64,000 nucleotides of DNA from JBBQFC01 sp038321615 (GTDB taxonomy: Bacteria > Bacteroidota > Bacteroidia > Flavobacteriales_D > Cryomorphaceae). Below, in pieces: positions 1-10,069 of the stretch; position 1 is the first letter of the stretch, and the number at the start of each line of letters is the position of its first letter. The position numbers were made by a program, and so were the translations under genes. The stretch is taken from positions 16,450 to 80,449 of the forward strand of contig JBBQFC010000005.1 in the NCBI GenBank assembly GCA_038321615.1, in the 5' to 3' direction. The notes beneath the pieces were generated by a model. It saw nothing but the letters and a program-made list of their open reading frames with translations. It was not told where the DNA came from and did no database searches.

Positions 1-1
1 T

Positions 2-3000
2 ATCGACGTACTCACATCCGGGTTCGCCAACGCAGACGGCGGTGGTATTGGCTTCGATCGATACTCACAAACTCAAATTGAAGGGGTTGTATCTGGACCC
101 TTGCTTTGGAAGAAAGATGCCGAAGGAAACAAAACCACTCCAGTCCTTGGTTTCTTCTTGTCGGGAAACTACCGTAATTTCCTCGACAATCGACCAACTA
201 TCGGCAATTATCGTGTGAAGTCAGATGTCCGCGATCGACTAATTGCCGATCCGCTTGATTTTGCGTTGAACGATGTCGCAATCCTTCCTTCGCTTGATGT
301 TTACATTGATGCAGATGGTAATATTCAAAATTCTACCACAGTTACCCCGAGTGTTCAGGGTATTCCAAATGCTGAATTTCTCCGTGAAGATGATTGGGAA
401 GAAGTTCCAGCGCGTCAGAATGACCGCCAGCAGGGAGTATCCCTTACGGGCAAGTTTGATATAGCCACAGGTCCTAATATGGACTTCTCAGTAGGGGGAA
501 CATTCGATTATGTAAACGATAATTTATTCAGTTACGATAATAGTCTGTACAATTATCAAAACAACGGAAATTCGCAAGACCAGACCTGGAGAGCTTTCGC
601 TCGCTTTACACAGCGATTTGTAAATGATACAGATGGCGAGCAGGACGGGCTTGTGAAAAATGCCTTCTACAGTATAATGGTCGATTATAGCCAGCGAAAT
701 TTTCGCCAATGGGATGAGCGGCATGAAGATCGACTCTTTAATTATGGATATATCGGCAAATTCGAAACTATTGAAACGCCAAACTACTCCTTTGTTGATA
801 CGTTGGGAGGTGTTTTCGTGAATACTGGTTCTCGAGAATTAGGAACCACCTTCACGCCTAGTGAAGTTAATAGCGATTTAGCCTCCTATACTTCTGCGCT
901 TTACGATTTCTACGATCAAATCGGATTTTCAGTGCGAACCTTAGATGATGTCGATGCGGCAGGCGGTTTGCGAAACGGACGACTTCCAGATCAGGTTTTT
1001 GGATTATATAATGCAGTGGGAAGACCATTTAATTCCTATCAGCTGCAGCAACAAAACCAATTCCGAATTTCAGGTTCCGGTTCAGCAGATATCGGCAACC
1101 ATGCCATTACGCTTGGATTTGAATACGAACAGTTCACACAACGAAATTTTTCTGCTTCACCCGTTGGTCTCTGGAATCAGGCACGTCAGCTAGCCAATAA
1201 TCACATTCAGGAGATCGATTTCAACTCTATTCCCGATATCCAGAACATTAATAATCAAGATTATCTCACCTTCGATCGACTTATTAGTCTAGACCAACAA
1301 AGTACATTTGACCGAAACTTGAGAATAGCTTTGGGCTTCGATCCCAATGGCGATGACGTAATCTATGTAGACGCACTTGACCCAGATTTATTTGAACTCA
1401 ATATGTTCAGCGCCGACGAATTGCTCGTGCAAGGTGGGAATACATCTTTGGTTGAATATTACGGCTACGACCACACCGGAAATAAACTGACTGGGAGTAG
1501 GCCGAGTATTGACGACTTCTTTCAGGCAACGGATGAATTTGGAGTGAAAACACGCCCGATTGGTGCGTTTGAGCCAATCTATATCTCCGGCTATATCATG
1601 GATAAGTTCGCCTTCGACGATATTATTTTTAATGTGGGTCTGCGTGTTGATCGATTCGATGCCAATCAGCCAGTGCTTAAAGACCAATTTGTTCTAGGCA
1701 ATGCGGTAACCGTCGGCGATTCCCGTGCGGCTAGTCCTGAGTCGACTATTTTCTTCGATGAGCACCCATCAGTTGTTCAAGATGACTGGGTGATCTACGT
1801 AAACGATTTGAATAATCCTACCGGTATTAATGGCTACCGCAGTGAGAATACGTGGTATAATGCCCAAGGTGTTGAAATTCCAGATCCGCGTGTTCTAAGG
1901 ACTCCATCGGGTATTGCCCCACTTCTTGTCGATCCCAACGCTACGGGTGTTGACTTAGATGGTACAGCCTTTCGCGATTACAAACCACAGGTAAATGTGA
2001 TGCCTCGAATTGCTTTCTCCTTTCCTATTTCGGATGAAGCGGTGTTCTTCGCTCATTACGACATCTTGACCCAGCGGCCAACAGGTCAAAACATCACGAA
2101 CCCTATCGACTATCTTTTCCTTCAAAATCTTGGAAATGCTTCGGTGAATAATCCGAATCTTCGCCCGACACGGACGGTTGATTACGAACTTGGTTTTCAG
2201 CAGGTTGTTTCTAGAGCTTCTTCGCTAAAAATTGCGGCTTTCTATCGCGAAACGCAAGACGAGATTCAAGCACGACGCTTATTGGAAGCCTTTCCGACCA
2301 CCTATACTTCTTTTGATAATTTTGACTTTGGAACCGTTAAAGGTTTGACCATAACTTACGATCTCCGCCGAACTGGAAATATCACCCTTCGAGCTGCATA
2401 TACCATGCAGTTTGCTTCGGCCACCGGTTCGAATTCGAATTCTGCGGTTAATTTGGTTAACTCTGGCGAGCCCAATCTTCGAGTTATATTCCCGACAGAC
2501 CGCGACCAGCGCCACTTGATTATAACCACGTTCGACTACCGGTATGGAAGCGGAGCCGATTACAATGGTCCGGTAATTGGTGGAAAACAAATTTTACAAA
2601 ATTTTGGTATAAATTTCGTAGGCACCTTTGGGTCTGGAACGCCTTACTCGCGACAACTACAGGCAACAGGTACAGCGTTCATAAATGCAGCGGGTTCTCC
2701 GCAACTTGAAGGTACGATAAACGGCTCGCGCCTTCCTTGGCAGACCCGTGTGGATATGCAGATAGATAAATCATTCTCTATCAACTTAGGCACAAAAGAT
2801 GGGGCACCAAAAAAGGGTTTCTTGAATGTTTATTTCTTAATTAACAACCTTTTAAATGTTCAGAACATCATAACGGCTTATCGATTCACCGGTAACCCCG
2901 ATGACGACGGCTACTTAAGCTCTCCTCAGTTTACTCCAGCCATTGAATCTCAAATCGATCCGCAATCATTCCGTCAAGCTTATGCATTGAAAGCAGCGAC

Positions 3001-3058
3001 TCCATTTAACTATGGGCTTCCTAGAACGATGCAACTCGGCGTAAGATTCGACTTTTAA
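2..3058 (+). CDS. TonB-dependent receptor, C-terminal part (5' truncated by window edge)
   Basis: The frame is open from the first bases of the window, so the true start and the N-terminal signal/plug region lie outside; about 1018 residues are visible. It should form an outer-membrane barrel that imports a ligand using TonB energy. The sequence has long alternating aromatic/polar strands and large loops, phrases such as GVRVDRFDANQP and LRPTRTVDYELGFQQVV that are typical of TonB receptor barrels, and it ends in VRFDF with a terminal Phe, the usual outer-membrane barrel signal. It is followed after 24 bases by a giant T9SS cargo and then a PorV-like protein, so the three probably form one envelope operon. 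The substrate is unknown. Confidence 0.88.
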   Translation: MDVLTSGFANADGGGIGFDRYSQTQIEGVVSGPLLWKKDAEGNKTTPVLGFFLSGNYRNFLDNRPTIGNYRVKSDVRDRLIADPLDFALNDVAILPSLDVYIDADGNIQNSTTVTPSVQGIPNAEFLREDDWEEVPARQNDRQQGVSLTGKFDIATGPNMDFSVGGTFDYVNDNLFSYDNSLYNYQNNGNSQDQTWRAFARFTQRFVNDTDGEQDGLVKNAFYSIMVDYSQRNFRQWDERHEDRLFNYGYIGKFETIETPNYSFVDTLGGVFVNTGSRELGTTFTPSEVNSDLASYTSALYDFYDQIGFSVRTLDDVDAAGGLRNGRLPDQVFGLYNAVGRPFNSYQLQQQNQFRISGSGSADIGNHAITLGFEYEQFTQRNFSASPVGLWNQARQLANNHIQEIDFNSIPDIQNINNQDYLTFDRLISLDQQSTFDRNLRIALGFDPNGDDVIYVDALDPDLFELNMFSADELLVQGGNTSLVEYYGYDHTGNKLTGSRPSIDDFFQATDEFGVKTRPIGAFEPIYISGYIMDKFAFDDIIFNVGLRVDRFDANQPVLKDQFVLGNAVTVGDSRAASPESTIFFDEHPSVVQDDWVIYVNDLNNPTGINGYRSENTWYNAQGVEIPDPRVLRTPSGIAPLLVDPNATGVDLDGTAFRDYKPQVNVMPRIAFSFPISDEAVFFAHYDILTQRPTGQNITNPIDYLFLQNLGNASVNNPNLRPTRTVDYELGFQQVVSRASSLKIAAFYRETQDEIQARRLLEAFPTTYTSFDNFDFGTVKGLTITYDLRRTGNITLRAAYTMQFASATGSNSNSAVNLVNSGEPNLRVIFPTDRDQRHLIITTFDYRYGSGADYNGPVIGGKQILQNFGINFVGTFGSGTPYSRQLQATGTAFINAAGSPQLEGTINGSRLPWQTRVDMQIDKSFSINLGTKDGAPKKGFLNVYFLINNLLNVQNIITAYRFTGNPDDDGYLSSPQFTPAIESQIDPQSFRQAYALKAATPFNYGLPRTMQLGVRFDF

Positions 3059-3082
3059 TATTAACAACTTATACTACGAATT

Positions 3083-6000
3083 ATGAAAGCTTTGTCATAC
3101 GGTACTTTACTCGCTACGCTGCTCACAATCTTTGCGGCTCACGCGGAGGCTCGGGAATATCAAGGTGCTAAAATGCGCTCGGAAGTGCGAGCAAAAGCGG
3201 CAGATTGTTCGCCTGCTCAAACTCTAACAGAATTCTTCGTAAATAATGTTAGAACTGCTGCTGAAACCGGCGGTAATACGTGGTATGATAGGGGAAACGG
3301 GCTTCCCTATTATGAAGTTCCGGCAAACGCAGGGAATCACGCTATTTTCGCTGGTGCATTGTGGATGGGAGGTATTGACCCCGCAGGAAATTTAAAGCTC
3401 GCTGCTGTTCGGTTCCGACAAGTAGGAAATGATTTTTGGCCAGGACCGCTCACAGTAGATGGATCAGCTTCGATAGAAGCATCCACTTGTCAACTTTGGG
3501 ATCGGTTCTTCCCTATGTCGCGCCAAATGGTAGAAACGCATATTTATTATTTCACGCTGCTCCTAGCAGGCGAAGACCCGCTAGAAGATCCCCTCTTCGA
3601 GAATGGGTATAATATCCCAGAACAGATACTCAATTGGCCTGCGCAAGGAGACCCCGGACTTGGACAAAGCTTCACATTGGCCCCATTCGGAGATTTCCGC
3701 GATCCATTTACTGGAGACGTTATCGGCACACCGGGTTTATACGAGCCTTCGCTCGGCGATTATCCGCTATATGATTTGCAGCAAGAGATTGATTGCCGAA
3801 ATAGATTGGTTACAGACGTGGTTCCACTATTTGGTGACTTTACATTATACTGGATATCCAACGATAAGGGAAATATACATACTGAATCGCAAGGCGAGCC
3901 AATTGGCATGGAAATTCAGGCTCAGATGTTTGGTTTCACCACCAACGATGAGATCAACAACATGACCTTTTGCAATTACGTGCTGATCAATCGCGGTACG
4001 TTGAACTTAGAAAATACTTATTTCGCGCAATGGGCGGATACTGACTTAGGCAACTTTAATGATGACTTCATAGGTTGCGATGTCCAAAGGGGTCTCGGCT
4101 ATTCGTATAATGGTGATAATGATGATGAAGGTTCTGGAAGCGGACCAGGATATGGCGAGCAACCACCTGCCATCGGTATCGATTTCTTCGAAGGTCCTTT
4201 TCAAGATCCGGATGGTATTAACAATAGCTATGGAATTGGGGCGAACGAGGCTTTAAATGGATTGGGTTACCGAAATCCGGCCGATAGCCTGCGACCAGGT
4301 GGAATTGACGAAATAATCGACAACGAGCGTTTTGGAATGCGCCGATTCTTATTTCATAACAATAATTCAGGACCTGGGCCTACGCAAGACCCCACCATAG
4401 CCATTCATTATTACAATTTTATGCGAGGGTTATGGAGAAATAGTTTGCCAATGACGTTTGGGGGAACGGGTTTTAATCCTAATGACCCTAATGCGCTCAA
4501 CGCTGATTTTATGTTTCCAGGAGACACGGACCCGCTTCATTGGGGTACTGGTGGTGTGAACCCAAATTATTCAGCTGCAGGTGGTTGGACAGAAGAAAAT
4601 GAAGGAACCGCACCTGCCGATCGACGTTTTGTACAATCTGCTGGTCCTTTTGTACTTGAGCCTGGAGAATTCAATAATATTACGGTCGGTGTCGTTTATG
4701 CCAGAGCGCAAACAGGTGTACCTTTTGCTTCGGTGATTTTGCTCCGACAAGCCGACGATAAGGCACAATCTCTTTTTGAGAATTGTTTCAGACTTTTAGA
4801 TGGCCCGGATGCTCCAGAACTTACCCATCAGGAGTTGGACAGAGAGATAATACTCTACATCAGCAACAACAGCCCACTTAGCAACAATAATGCAGAGCAA
4901 TATGAAGAACTCGATCCTACTATTCCTCCTACGAATCTGGAAGGCGAGCAGAATGATCAATTTTATCGTTTCCAAGGCTATCAGGTTTTCCAATTGGCCA
5001 ATGCTGATGTTTCGGTTTCCGAAATCGAAAATCCGGTTCTTGCCCGTTTAGTTTGGCAGTCGGACATACGCGACTTTAAGCCTAACGGTGAGCCGATCGG
5101 ACAGTTAATTAATTACGAGCAAAACGATCAAATTGGGCTTCCAGTCCCCACAGAAAAGGTAAATGGGGCTAATGAAGGAATTGCGCACTCGCTCCAAATC
5201 ACCACAGATAGATTTGCAAGTGGAGATAACAGGTTGATTAATTTTAAGCGGTACTACTACGTGGCTGTTGCTTATGGCTATAATGAATACCAGCCTTACA
5301 ACCCCGATCCGGTCCAATTAAGTGGCCAGGCATTTACCTATCTCCGCGGTCGAAAAGGAGCTTCAGGCGACATACAGCCTATCGTTGCGATTCCTCATAA
5401 ACCTGCTCCGGAACAATTTGGAACCGTATTCACCACCCAGTACGGCGATGGTGTGCCGGTGAGCCGAATAGAAGGTCAAGGAAATGGAGGTAATGACCTC
5501 CAACTTACCCAAGCTTCTATCGACAAAATTATGGAAGGCCCCGTTTACAAAGCCGATAATTTAGAATACGAACCAGGCCGCGGCCCTGTAAATGTGACTA
5601 TTGTAGATCCACTCAACGTGCGACCTGCCAAGTTTGAACTCAGATTCTTCAACGATCTTGCCCCAGGTGGCGGCTATACGGGCGAGTTTGACGATAGTGA
5701 GTGGTATATGGTGGATACGAATAATCCTTTTGACACTATATTTAGCCAAAATACCATACGCGTTGCCAACGAGCAAATCGTGCCGGAGTATGGCATTGCG
5801 GTAACTATCGGGCAGTATCAATACGATGTGGTTAATGCAAATGCCACACTCCTCGACTTCTATCCGCGACCGCTTACATCCAACATTACTTTCCCGGTTA
5901 GTTCTCCACCTTGGCTTGGAGGGGTTGCCGATCAGGAAGGAAGCACGTTCTTAAATTGGATTCGATCCGGAACAACTACAATAGACATTGAGGACGGATC

Positions 6001-7435
6001 AATTCAGCCGTGTTTCCAATTAGTCGATGGTTCAATTGACCCTTTTGTTTATAACGATTATTTGAACCTTGATAATGATCAATTATTCGAACGCATAATT
6101 GGCGGTACATTCGCCCCGGCCGGTCTCGTTGGCGCTTACGATTGTGGCCCTCAACCTTTGAATATTTTTGCAAAAGATCAAATTTTGGTATCACCACGGG
6201 ATTTGACCGCTCTCACTTCGGTAGATATGCGCTTCACTTCCGACAAATCGAAGTGGAGTAGAGTTCCAGTGTTCGAAATGCAGCCTGAACCAGATTTTGC
6301 CCAAGCAGGTGCCGGTAAAATGACGCTTCGTCGCTCGTTGTCGCTCGATAAGAATGGGCGAAATCAATTAGATCCAAATGCGAACATAGCAGAATGTACT
6401 TTAAATGGTGCACAGGCCTTTACCCAAGAGTCCGTTGCTGCCTTGAGCGCCCCAGCCCTTAGCAATTTGTTAAATGGTTTGAATACGGAATACCCTCAGA
6501 TTCTGACGGCTCAAGATTTAATTGGTCTTTCATTCGGTATGTCGTGGTTCCCAGGTTATGCATTTAATGTGGAAACAGGAGAACGCGTAAATATGGCTTT
6601 TGGAGAAAACTCCAACTTTGCCAGCGATAACGGGCGCGATATGATCTGGAATCCATCATCACGCGTGAGCACGACTCTCGGTACCCAATTTGTATTTGGT
6701 GGAGAGCATTATATCTATACTTTCCGAAATCGAGCGCGCGAGCGAAATAGTGCAACCGAGGTACCGATGTACGATGGTGGGCAGTTCATTTACAATTCCC
6801 TCACTTCGGGTACCACCAATCAGCGACGTGTTGTATTCCGGGCATTAAACTGGATATCTGTACCGCTTCTAAATCAGGGTTTCCAATTCCGCTCTATGGC
6901 AGATGGATTGGTGCCTGGCGAAGCGCGTATGTATGCCAATGTATCGAAGCCGTACGCGCCCTACGCCACTACTGTAGACGAACTTGGTGCTGGTGCTTTT
7001 CCTTACACCGAACCGACGACGAATTACGACATAAGTGAAAATTTCTGGTATCCTTATTACAGTTTCAATACGGAGGGTCTAGAGACATCTACCAATATTT
7101 TAACTGCGGCCACAAACGCGCTCGACTTGATCGATATCGTGCCAAATCCTTACTATGCCTACTCGGCCTATGAGCAAAGCAGAACGGATAACCGCGTTAA
7201 GTTTGTCAATCTACCGGTAGAATGTAAGATTCAGATATTTACCATCAATGGTACGCTTATTCGTGTGCTTGAGAAAGACAATCCACAGACATTCTTAGAC
7301 TGGAACTTGCAGAACGAGTCCTTCATTCCAATCGCAGGTGGCCTGTATCTTATCCACGTGCAAGCACCTGGAATAGGCGAGCGGGTATTGAAGTTCTTTG
7401 CATCAACTCGTCCACCGGATTTACGAAACTTCTAA
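3083..7435 (+). CDS. Large exported protein with type IX secretion C-terminal domain
   Basis: A protein of 1450 residues. An N-terminal signal peptide (residues 1-23, cleavage near AHAEA) is followed by about 1300 residues with no catalytic motif that I recognise; this part is rich in Asp, Asn, Gly and Pro and looks beta-rich. The last 100 residues begin at DIVPNPYYAY and run through an Ig-like T9SS sorting domain (IFTINGTLIRVLE, then GGLYLIHVQ) to a charged tail. T9SS domains of this type carry proteins across the outer membrane to the cell surface. It lies between a TonB receptor and a PorV-family protein, with gaps of 24 and 27 bases, so co-transcription is likely. Function unknown; adhesin or surface-layer type roles are guesses. 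Confidence 0.85.
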   Translation: MKALSYGTLLATLLTIFAAHAEAREYQGAKMRSEVRAKAADCSPAQTLTEFFVNNVRTAAETGGNTWYDRGNGLPYYEVPANAGNHAIFAGALWMGGIDPAGNLKLAAVRFRQVGNDFWPGPLTVDGSASIEASTCQLWDRFFPMSRQMVETHIYYFTLLLAGEDPLEDPLFENGYNIPEQILNWPAQGDPGLGQSFTLAPFGDFRDPFTGDVIGTPGLYEPSLGDYPLYDLQQEIDCRNRLVTDVVPLFGDFTLYWISNDKGNIHTESQGEPIGMEIQAQMFGFTTNDEINNMTFCNYVLINRGTLNLENTYFAQWADTDLGNFNDDFIGCDVQRGLGYSYNGDNDDEGSGSGPGYGEQPPAIGIDFFEGPFQDPDGINNSYGIGANEALNGLGYRNPADSLRPGGIDEIIDNERFGMRRFLFHNNNSGPGPTQDPTIAIHYYNFMRGLWRNSLPMTFGGTGFNPNDPNALNADFMFPGDTDPLHWGTGGVNPNYSAAGGWTEENEGTAPADRRFVQSAGPFVLEPGEFNNITVGVVYARAQTGVPFASVILLRQADDKAQSLFENCFRLLDGPDAPELTHQELDREIILYISNNSPLSNNNAEQYEELDPTIPPTNLEGEQNDQFYRFQGYQVFQLANADVSVSEIENPVLARLVWQSDIRDFKPNGEPIGQLINYEQNDQIGLPVPTEKVNGANEGIAHSLQITTDRFASGDNRLINFKRYYYVAVAYGYNEYQPYNPDPVQLSGQAFTYLRGRKGASGDIQPIVAIPHKPAPEQFGTVFTTQYGDGVPVSRIEGQGNGGNDLQLTQASIDKIMEGPVYKADNLEYEPGRGPVNVTIVDPLNVRPAKFELRFFNDLAPGGGYTGEFDDSEWYMVDTNNPFDTIFSQNTIRVANEQIVPEYGIAVTIGQYQYDVVNANATLLDFYPRPLTSNITFPVSSPPWLGGVADQEGSTFLNWIRSGTTTIDIEDGSIQPCFQLVDGSIDPFVYNDYLNLDNDQLFERIIGGTFAPAGLVGAYDCGPQPLNIFAKDQILVSPRDLTALTSVDMRFTSDKSKWSRVPVFEMQPEPDFAQAGAGKMTLRRSLSLDKNGRNQLDPNANIAECTLNGAQAFTQESVAALSAPALSNLLNGLNTEYPQILTAQDLIGLSFGMSWFPGYAFNVETGERVNMAFGENSNFASDNGRDMIWNPSSRVSTTLGTQFVFGGEHYIYTFRNRARERNSATEVPMYDGGQFIYNSLTSGTTNQRRVVFRALNWISVPLLNQGFQFRSMADGLVPGEARMYANVSKPYAPYATTVDELGAGAFPYTEPTTNYDISENFWYPYYSFNTEGLETSTNILTAATNALDLIDIVPNPYYAYSAYEQSRTDNRVKFVNLPVECKIQIFTINGTLIRVLEKDNPQTFLDWNLQNESFIPIAGGLYLIHVQAPGIGERVLKFFASTRPPDLRNF

Positions 7436-7462
7436 GCCATTCACTCACCGAGAATTCTATCC

Positions 7463-8527
7463 ATGAAATACATGTTTAAATCTATCTTGCCGCTTTGCCT
7501 GGCATCTTGCTTAATCAGTCCAAATATGCTCAAAGCAGGTAATCCTGATCGAGCTGGTTCTGCTGGAGGTATGCAACTGCTCGTGAACCCTTGGGCGCGG
7601 AGTAATGCGCTCGCCGGTGCCGATATGGCTGATGCAACTCCTGTGGAATCTATGTTCCAAAATGTAGCTGGTCTGGCCTTCGTGCGTTCCACGGAAGTAG
7701 GCTTCACCTATACGGACTACCTATCAGGTTCCGATGTTTCGATTAACTCCTTCGCCTTGGCGCAGCGGGTAGGTGAAACGAGCGTGCTGGGTCTGAGCTT
7801 TTCGAGCTTTGGTTTGGGCGATATCCGGAGAACTACAACTGAAACACCCGATGGCGATGGAACGTTCTTCAATGTAAGTTTGGTTAATATAGGCCTTTCT
7901 TACGCCAAGGCGTTTTCAAATAGCATCTACGGTGGTTTCACCTTGAAGATTATCTCGGAAAATACAGCTGATCTAAGTGCGACCGGTGTTGCGTTCGACG
8001 CCGGAATCAAGTATGTGACGGGAGATCGCGATCAGGTAAAATTTGGAATAACGTTGAAGAATGTTGGGCCGACCATGTCGTTTTCTGGAGATGGATTGAG
8101 CTTCCAAACCAATGTTCCCACCAACGAATATCAATTTACCGCTGAACTGCGGAGTGAGAATTATGAGTTGCCTTCCTTGGTTTCTATCGGGGCGAGTTAT
8201 GATTTTATCCTCGCCGAAGATCACTTCTTGACTGCACATGGTACCTTTGTTGCCAATTCTTTCACCCGCGATAATTTCCTAATTGCGGCAGAATATACCT
8301 TCAAAAAGTTAGTATTTCTGAGAGCGGGTTACCACTATGAAAGCGACATTACCAATAACGATGCCCGACGGTATGCCTATACTGGTTTTGCTGGTGGTGC
8401 AGGCTTGCAGTTTGAACTTGGAGAAAAGAAAACTCGTTTGAGCGTAGATTACGCCTACCGACCATCAAACCCCTTCAATGGCTCACATAGTATTGGAGCT
8501 CGTATCCATCTTGGAAAGGGAGAGTAA
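7463..8527 (+). CDS. PorV/PorQ family outer-membrane protein
   Basis: A protein of 354 residues with a signal peptide (cleavage near residue 25, MLKAG). The segment GGMQLLVNPWARSNALAGA followed by PVESMFQNVAGLAF is the hallmark of the PorV/PorQ (UPF0164) family, an outer-membrane barrel; the C-terminus is beta-rich. Family members PorV and PorQ bind T9SS cargo and pass it to the PorU sortase. Its position directly after a gene for a T9SS-sorted giant protein suggests a locus-specific carrier rather than the housekeeping PorV, which usually lies next to porU; that is inference. A second Met at 7472 could also be the start. A strong hairpin terminator follows at 8555. Confidence 0.85.
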   Translation: MKYMFKSILPLCLASCLISPNMLKAGNPDRAGSAGGMQLLVNPWARSNALAGADMADATPVESMFQNVAGLAFVRSTEVGFTYTDYLSGSDVSINSFALAQRVGETSVLGLSFSSFGLGDIRRTTTETPDGDGTFFNVSLVNIGLSYAKAFSNSIYGGFTLKIISENTADLSATGVAFDAGIKYVTGDRDQVKFGITLKNVGPTMSFSGDGLSFQTNVPTNEYQFTAELRSENYELPSLVSIGASYDFILAEDHFLTAHGTFVANSFTRDNFLIAAEYTFKKLVFLRAGYHYESDITNNDARRYAYTGFAGGAGLQFELGEKKTRLSVDYAYRPSNPFNGSHSIGARIHLGKGE

Positions 8528-8537
8528 GAAATAGTAC

Positions 8538-8545
8538 TATATTTG
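8538..8545 (+). promoter_or_regulatory. TAnnTTTG -7-like motif upstream of greA
   Basis: TATATTTG matches the Bacteroidota -7 element. It sits just before the terminator hairpin at 8555, so a transcript from it would begin with that hairpin. It may be coincidental. Confidence 0.3.
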
Positions 8546-8554
8546 TACCAGAAT

Positions 8555-8587
8555 GAGAAAGCCCTGACAAGGGTTTTCTCGTTTTTT
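8555..8587 (+). terminator. Rho-independent terminator after the PorV-like gene
   Basis: An 11-bp stem (8555-8565 with 8570-8580, one G-T pair), a four-base loop, then GTTTTTT. It separates the envelope block from greA. Confidence 0.8.
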
Positions 8588-8618
8588 AGTTTATACCAAC
8601 CTGTATATACCCAATTTT

Positions 8619-9092
8619 ATGGCTCAAATAAATTACTATACCGAGCAGGGTCTTAAAAAGATAAAAGAAGAGCTCCACCACCTGAAAACGGTGGAACGCC
8701 CTTCTATTTCCGGACAAATTGCCGAAGCGCGCGACAAAGGCGACCTTTCTGAAAACGCTGAATACGATGCAGCTAAAGAAGCGCAAGGACTTCTCGAAGC
8801 GCGGATATCCAAAATGGAGGACGTACTCGCGAACGCCCGTGTGGTGGATGAATCGCAGATGGACACTTCGAAAGCCTACATTTTAACCAAGGTGACCATT
8901 AAGAATTTGGCGAATGACAAAATGCTCACTTACCAGCTTGTAGCCGAGAGCGAAGCAGATTTGAAGAGTCAGAAATTGTCAATTCTGTCGCCCATTGGCA
9001 AAGGACTTTTGGGTCGCGAACGTGGCGACAAGGTCGAGATTCAAGTCCCCTCCGGTATTGCGACTTTTGAGATTATGGAAATTTCAAAATAG
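8619..9092 (+). CDS. greA: Transcription elongation factor GreA
   Basis: A protein of 157 residues, the normal GreA length. GreA enters the RNA polymerase secondary channel and stimulates cleavage of backtracked RNA. The N-terminal coiled-coil carries the conserved GDLSENAEYDAAKEAQ segment with the acidic tip residues (around residues 41-48), and the C-terminal FKBP-like domain contains LSILSPIGKGLLGRERGD. It starts at ATG after the terminator of the preceding operon and is followed six bases later by a HIT protein, an arrangement seen in many Bacteroidota. The assignment is secure. Confidence 0.96.
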   Translation: MAQINYYTEQGLKKIKEELHHLKTVERPSISGQIAEARDKGDLSENAEYDAAKEAQGLLEARISKMEDVLANARVVDESQMDTSKAYILTKVTIKNLANDKMLTYQLVAESEADLKSQKLSILSPIGKGLLGRERGDKVEIQVPSGIATFEIMEISK

Positions 9093-9098
9093 CCATAG

Positions 9099-9494
9099 AT
9101 GGCCAGCATTTTTAGCCGCATTATTTCTGGTGAGATTCCAGGGCATATTGTTGCCGAAAACGGTGATTTTGTCGCTTTTCTCGACATTAATCCGCTGGTA
9201 ATGGGGCATGTGTTGGTCGTTCCGAAAAAGGAAATCGATTATTTATTCGATCTCCCCGAAGACCTATTGGCATCTATCATGCCCTTCGCAGCAACCATCG
9301 CTGCGAAAATTAGATTGGTGGTACCTTGCCAGCGAATAGGCATAGCAGTAATAGGTCTCGAAGTGCCCCACGCCCATATTCACTTGGTACCCCTTCAAAC
9401 GGTAAGTGACATTAATTTTTCGCGCCCTAAGCTCAACCCGAGCTCTGAAGAACTAAAGGTTATGGCTGAGAAAATTCGTTCAGCGGCACTTTAA
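9099..9494 (+). CDS. HIT family nucleotide-binding hydrolase
   Basis: A protein of 131 residues. Histidine triad proteins hydrolyse or transfer nucleoside monophosphates from nucleotide conjugates. The active-site motif is visible as HAHIHLVP (His 91, 93 and 95), preceded by the family signature IISGEIPGHIVAE and the nucleotide-binding stretch FLDINPLVMGHVLVVPK. It follows greA by six bases and is probably co-transcribed. Its stop codon overlaps by four bases that of ruvC, which runs convergently. The precise substrate cannot be read from the sequence. Confidence 0.93.
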   Translation: MASIFSRIISGEIPGHIVAENGDFVAFLDINPLVMGHVLVVPKKEIDYLFDLPEDLLASIMPFAATIAAKIRLVVPCQRIGIAVIGLEVPHAHIHLVPLQTVSDINFSRPKLNPSSEELKVMAEKIRSAAL

Positions 9495-10042
9495 CCAATT
9501 TTCTTGCTCGGATTCTTTGCGATATAAGCCTTCCACGATGTGAATCCCACTTGAGTGGACTTGCCAAATGAAAAGCTGTGACAGACGGCAGCAGCCAATC
9601 CATCCGTTGCATCGAGGTATTCGGGCATTTCATTGAGTGAAAGCAAGGTTTGGATCATCTTGGCTACCTGTTCCTTGCTGGCTGCGCCATTGCCGGTTAT
9701 CGCCTGCTTGATGCGGCGCGGTGCATATTCTGTGTAAGGTATCTCGCGGCTCAGTGCCGCCGATATTGCTACGCCTTGCGCCCGCCCCAATTTCAACATC
9801 GACTGTACGTTTTTTCCGTAGAAGGGTGCTTCGATTGCCAACTCGTCGGGGTGGTAGCTGTCGATGAGCAGAATTACCTTTTCAAATATTTTCTTGAGCT
9901 TCAATGCATGATCAGCATATTTCTCCAATTTGAGAACCCCGTGGCTCACCAAAGTCATTTTACTTCCTTGACTGGAGATTATCCCGTAGCCCATAATGGT
10001 AGTTCCTGGGTCGATCCCCAAGATGATTTTCTCCGACGACAT
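9491..10042 (-). CDS. ruvC: Crossover junction endodeoxyribonuclease RuvC
   Basis: A protein of 183 residues, the usual RuvC size. It resolves Holliday junctions together with RuvAB. The catalytic acidic residues are visible in LGIDPGTTIMGYG (Asp 11), in ELAIEAPFYGKN (Glu) and near the C-terminus in YLDATDGLAAAVCH (Asp pair). A -7 element (TACATTTG) lies 20 bases upstream and overlaps the start of the divergent gene at 10065. The 3' end overlaps the stop of the HIT gene by four bases. Confidence 0.96.
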   Translation of the reverse strand: MSSEKIILGIDPGTTIMGYGIISSQGSKMTLVSHGVLKLEKYADHALKLKKIFEKVILLIDSYHPDELAIEAPFYGKNVQSMLKLGRAQGVAISAALSREIPYTEYAPRRIKQAITGNGAASKEQVAKMIQTLLSLNEMPEYLDATDGLAAAVCHSFSFGKSTQVGFTSWKAYIAKNPSKKIG

Positions 10043-10061
10043 TATGCCTTACCTTTAAGGC

Positions 10062-10069
10062 CAAATGTA
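10062..10069 (-). promoter_or_regulatory. -7 promoter element of ruvC
   Basis: On the minus strand this reads TACATTTG, a full match to TAnnTTTG, about 20 bases upstream of the ruvC ATG. It overlaps the start codon region of the divergent gene. Confidence 0.55.
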
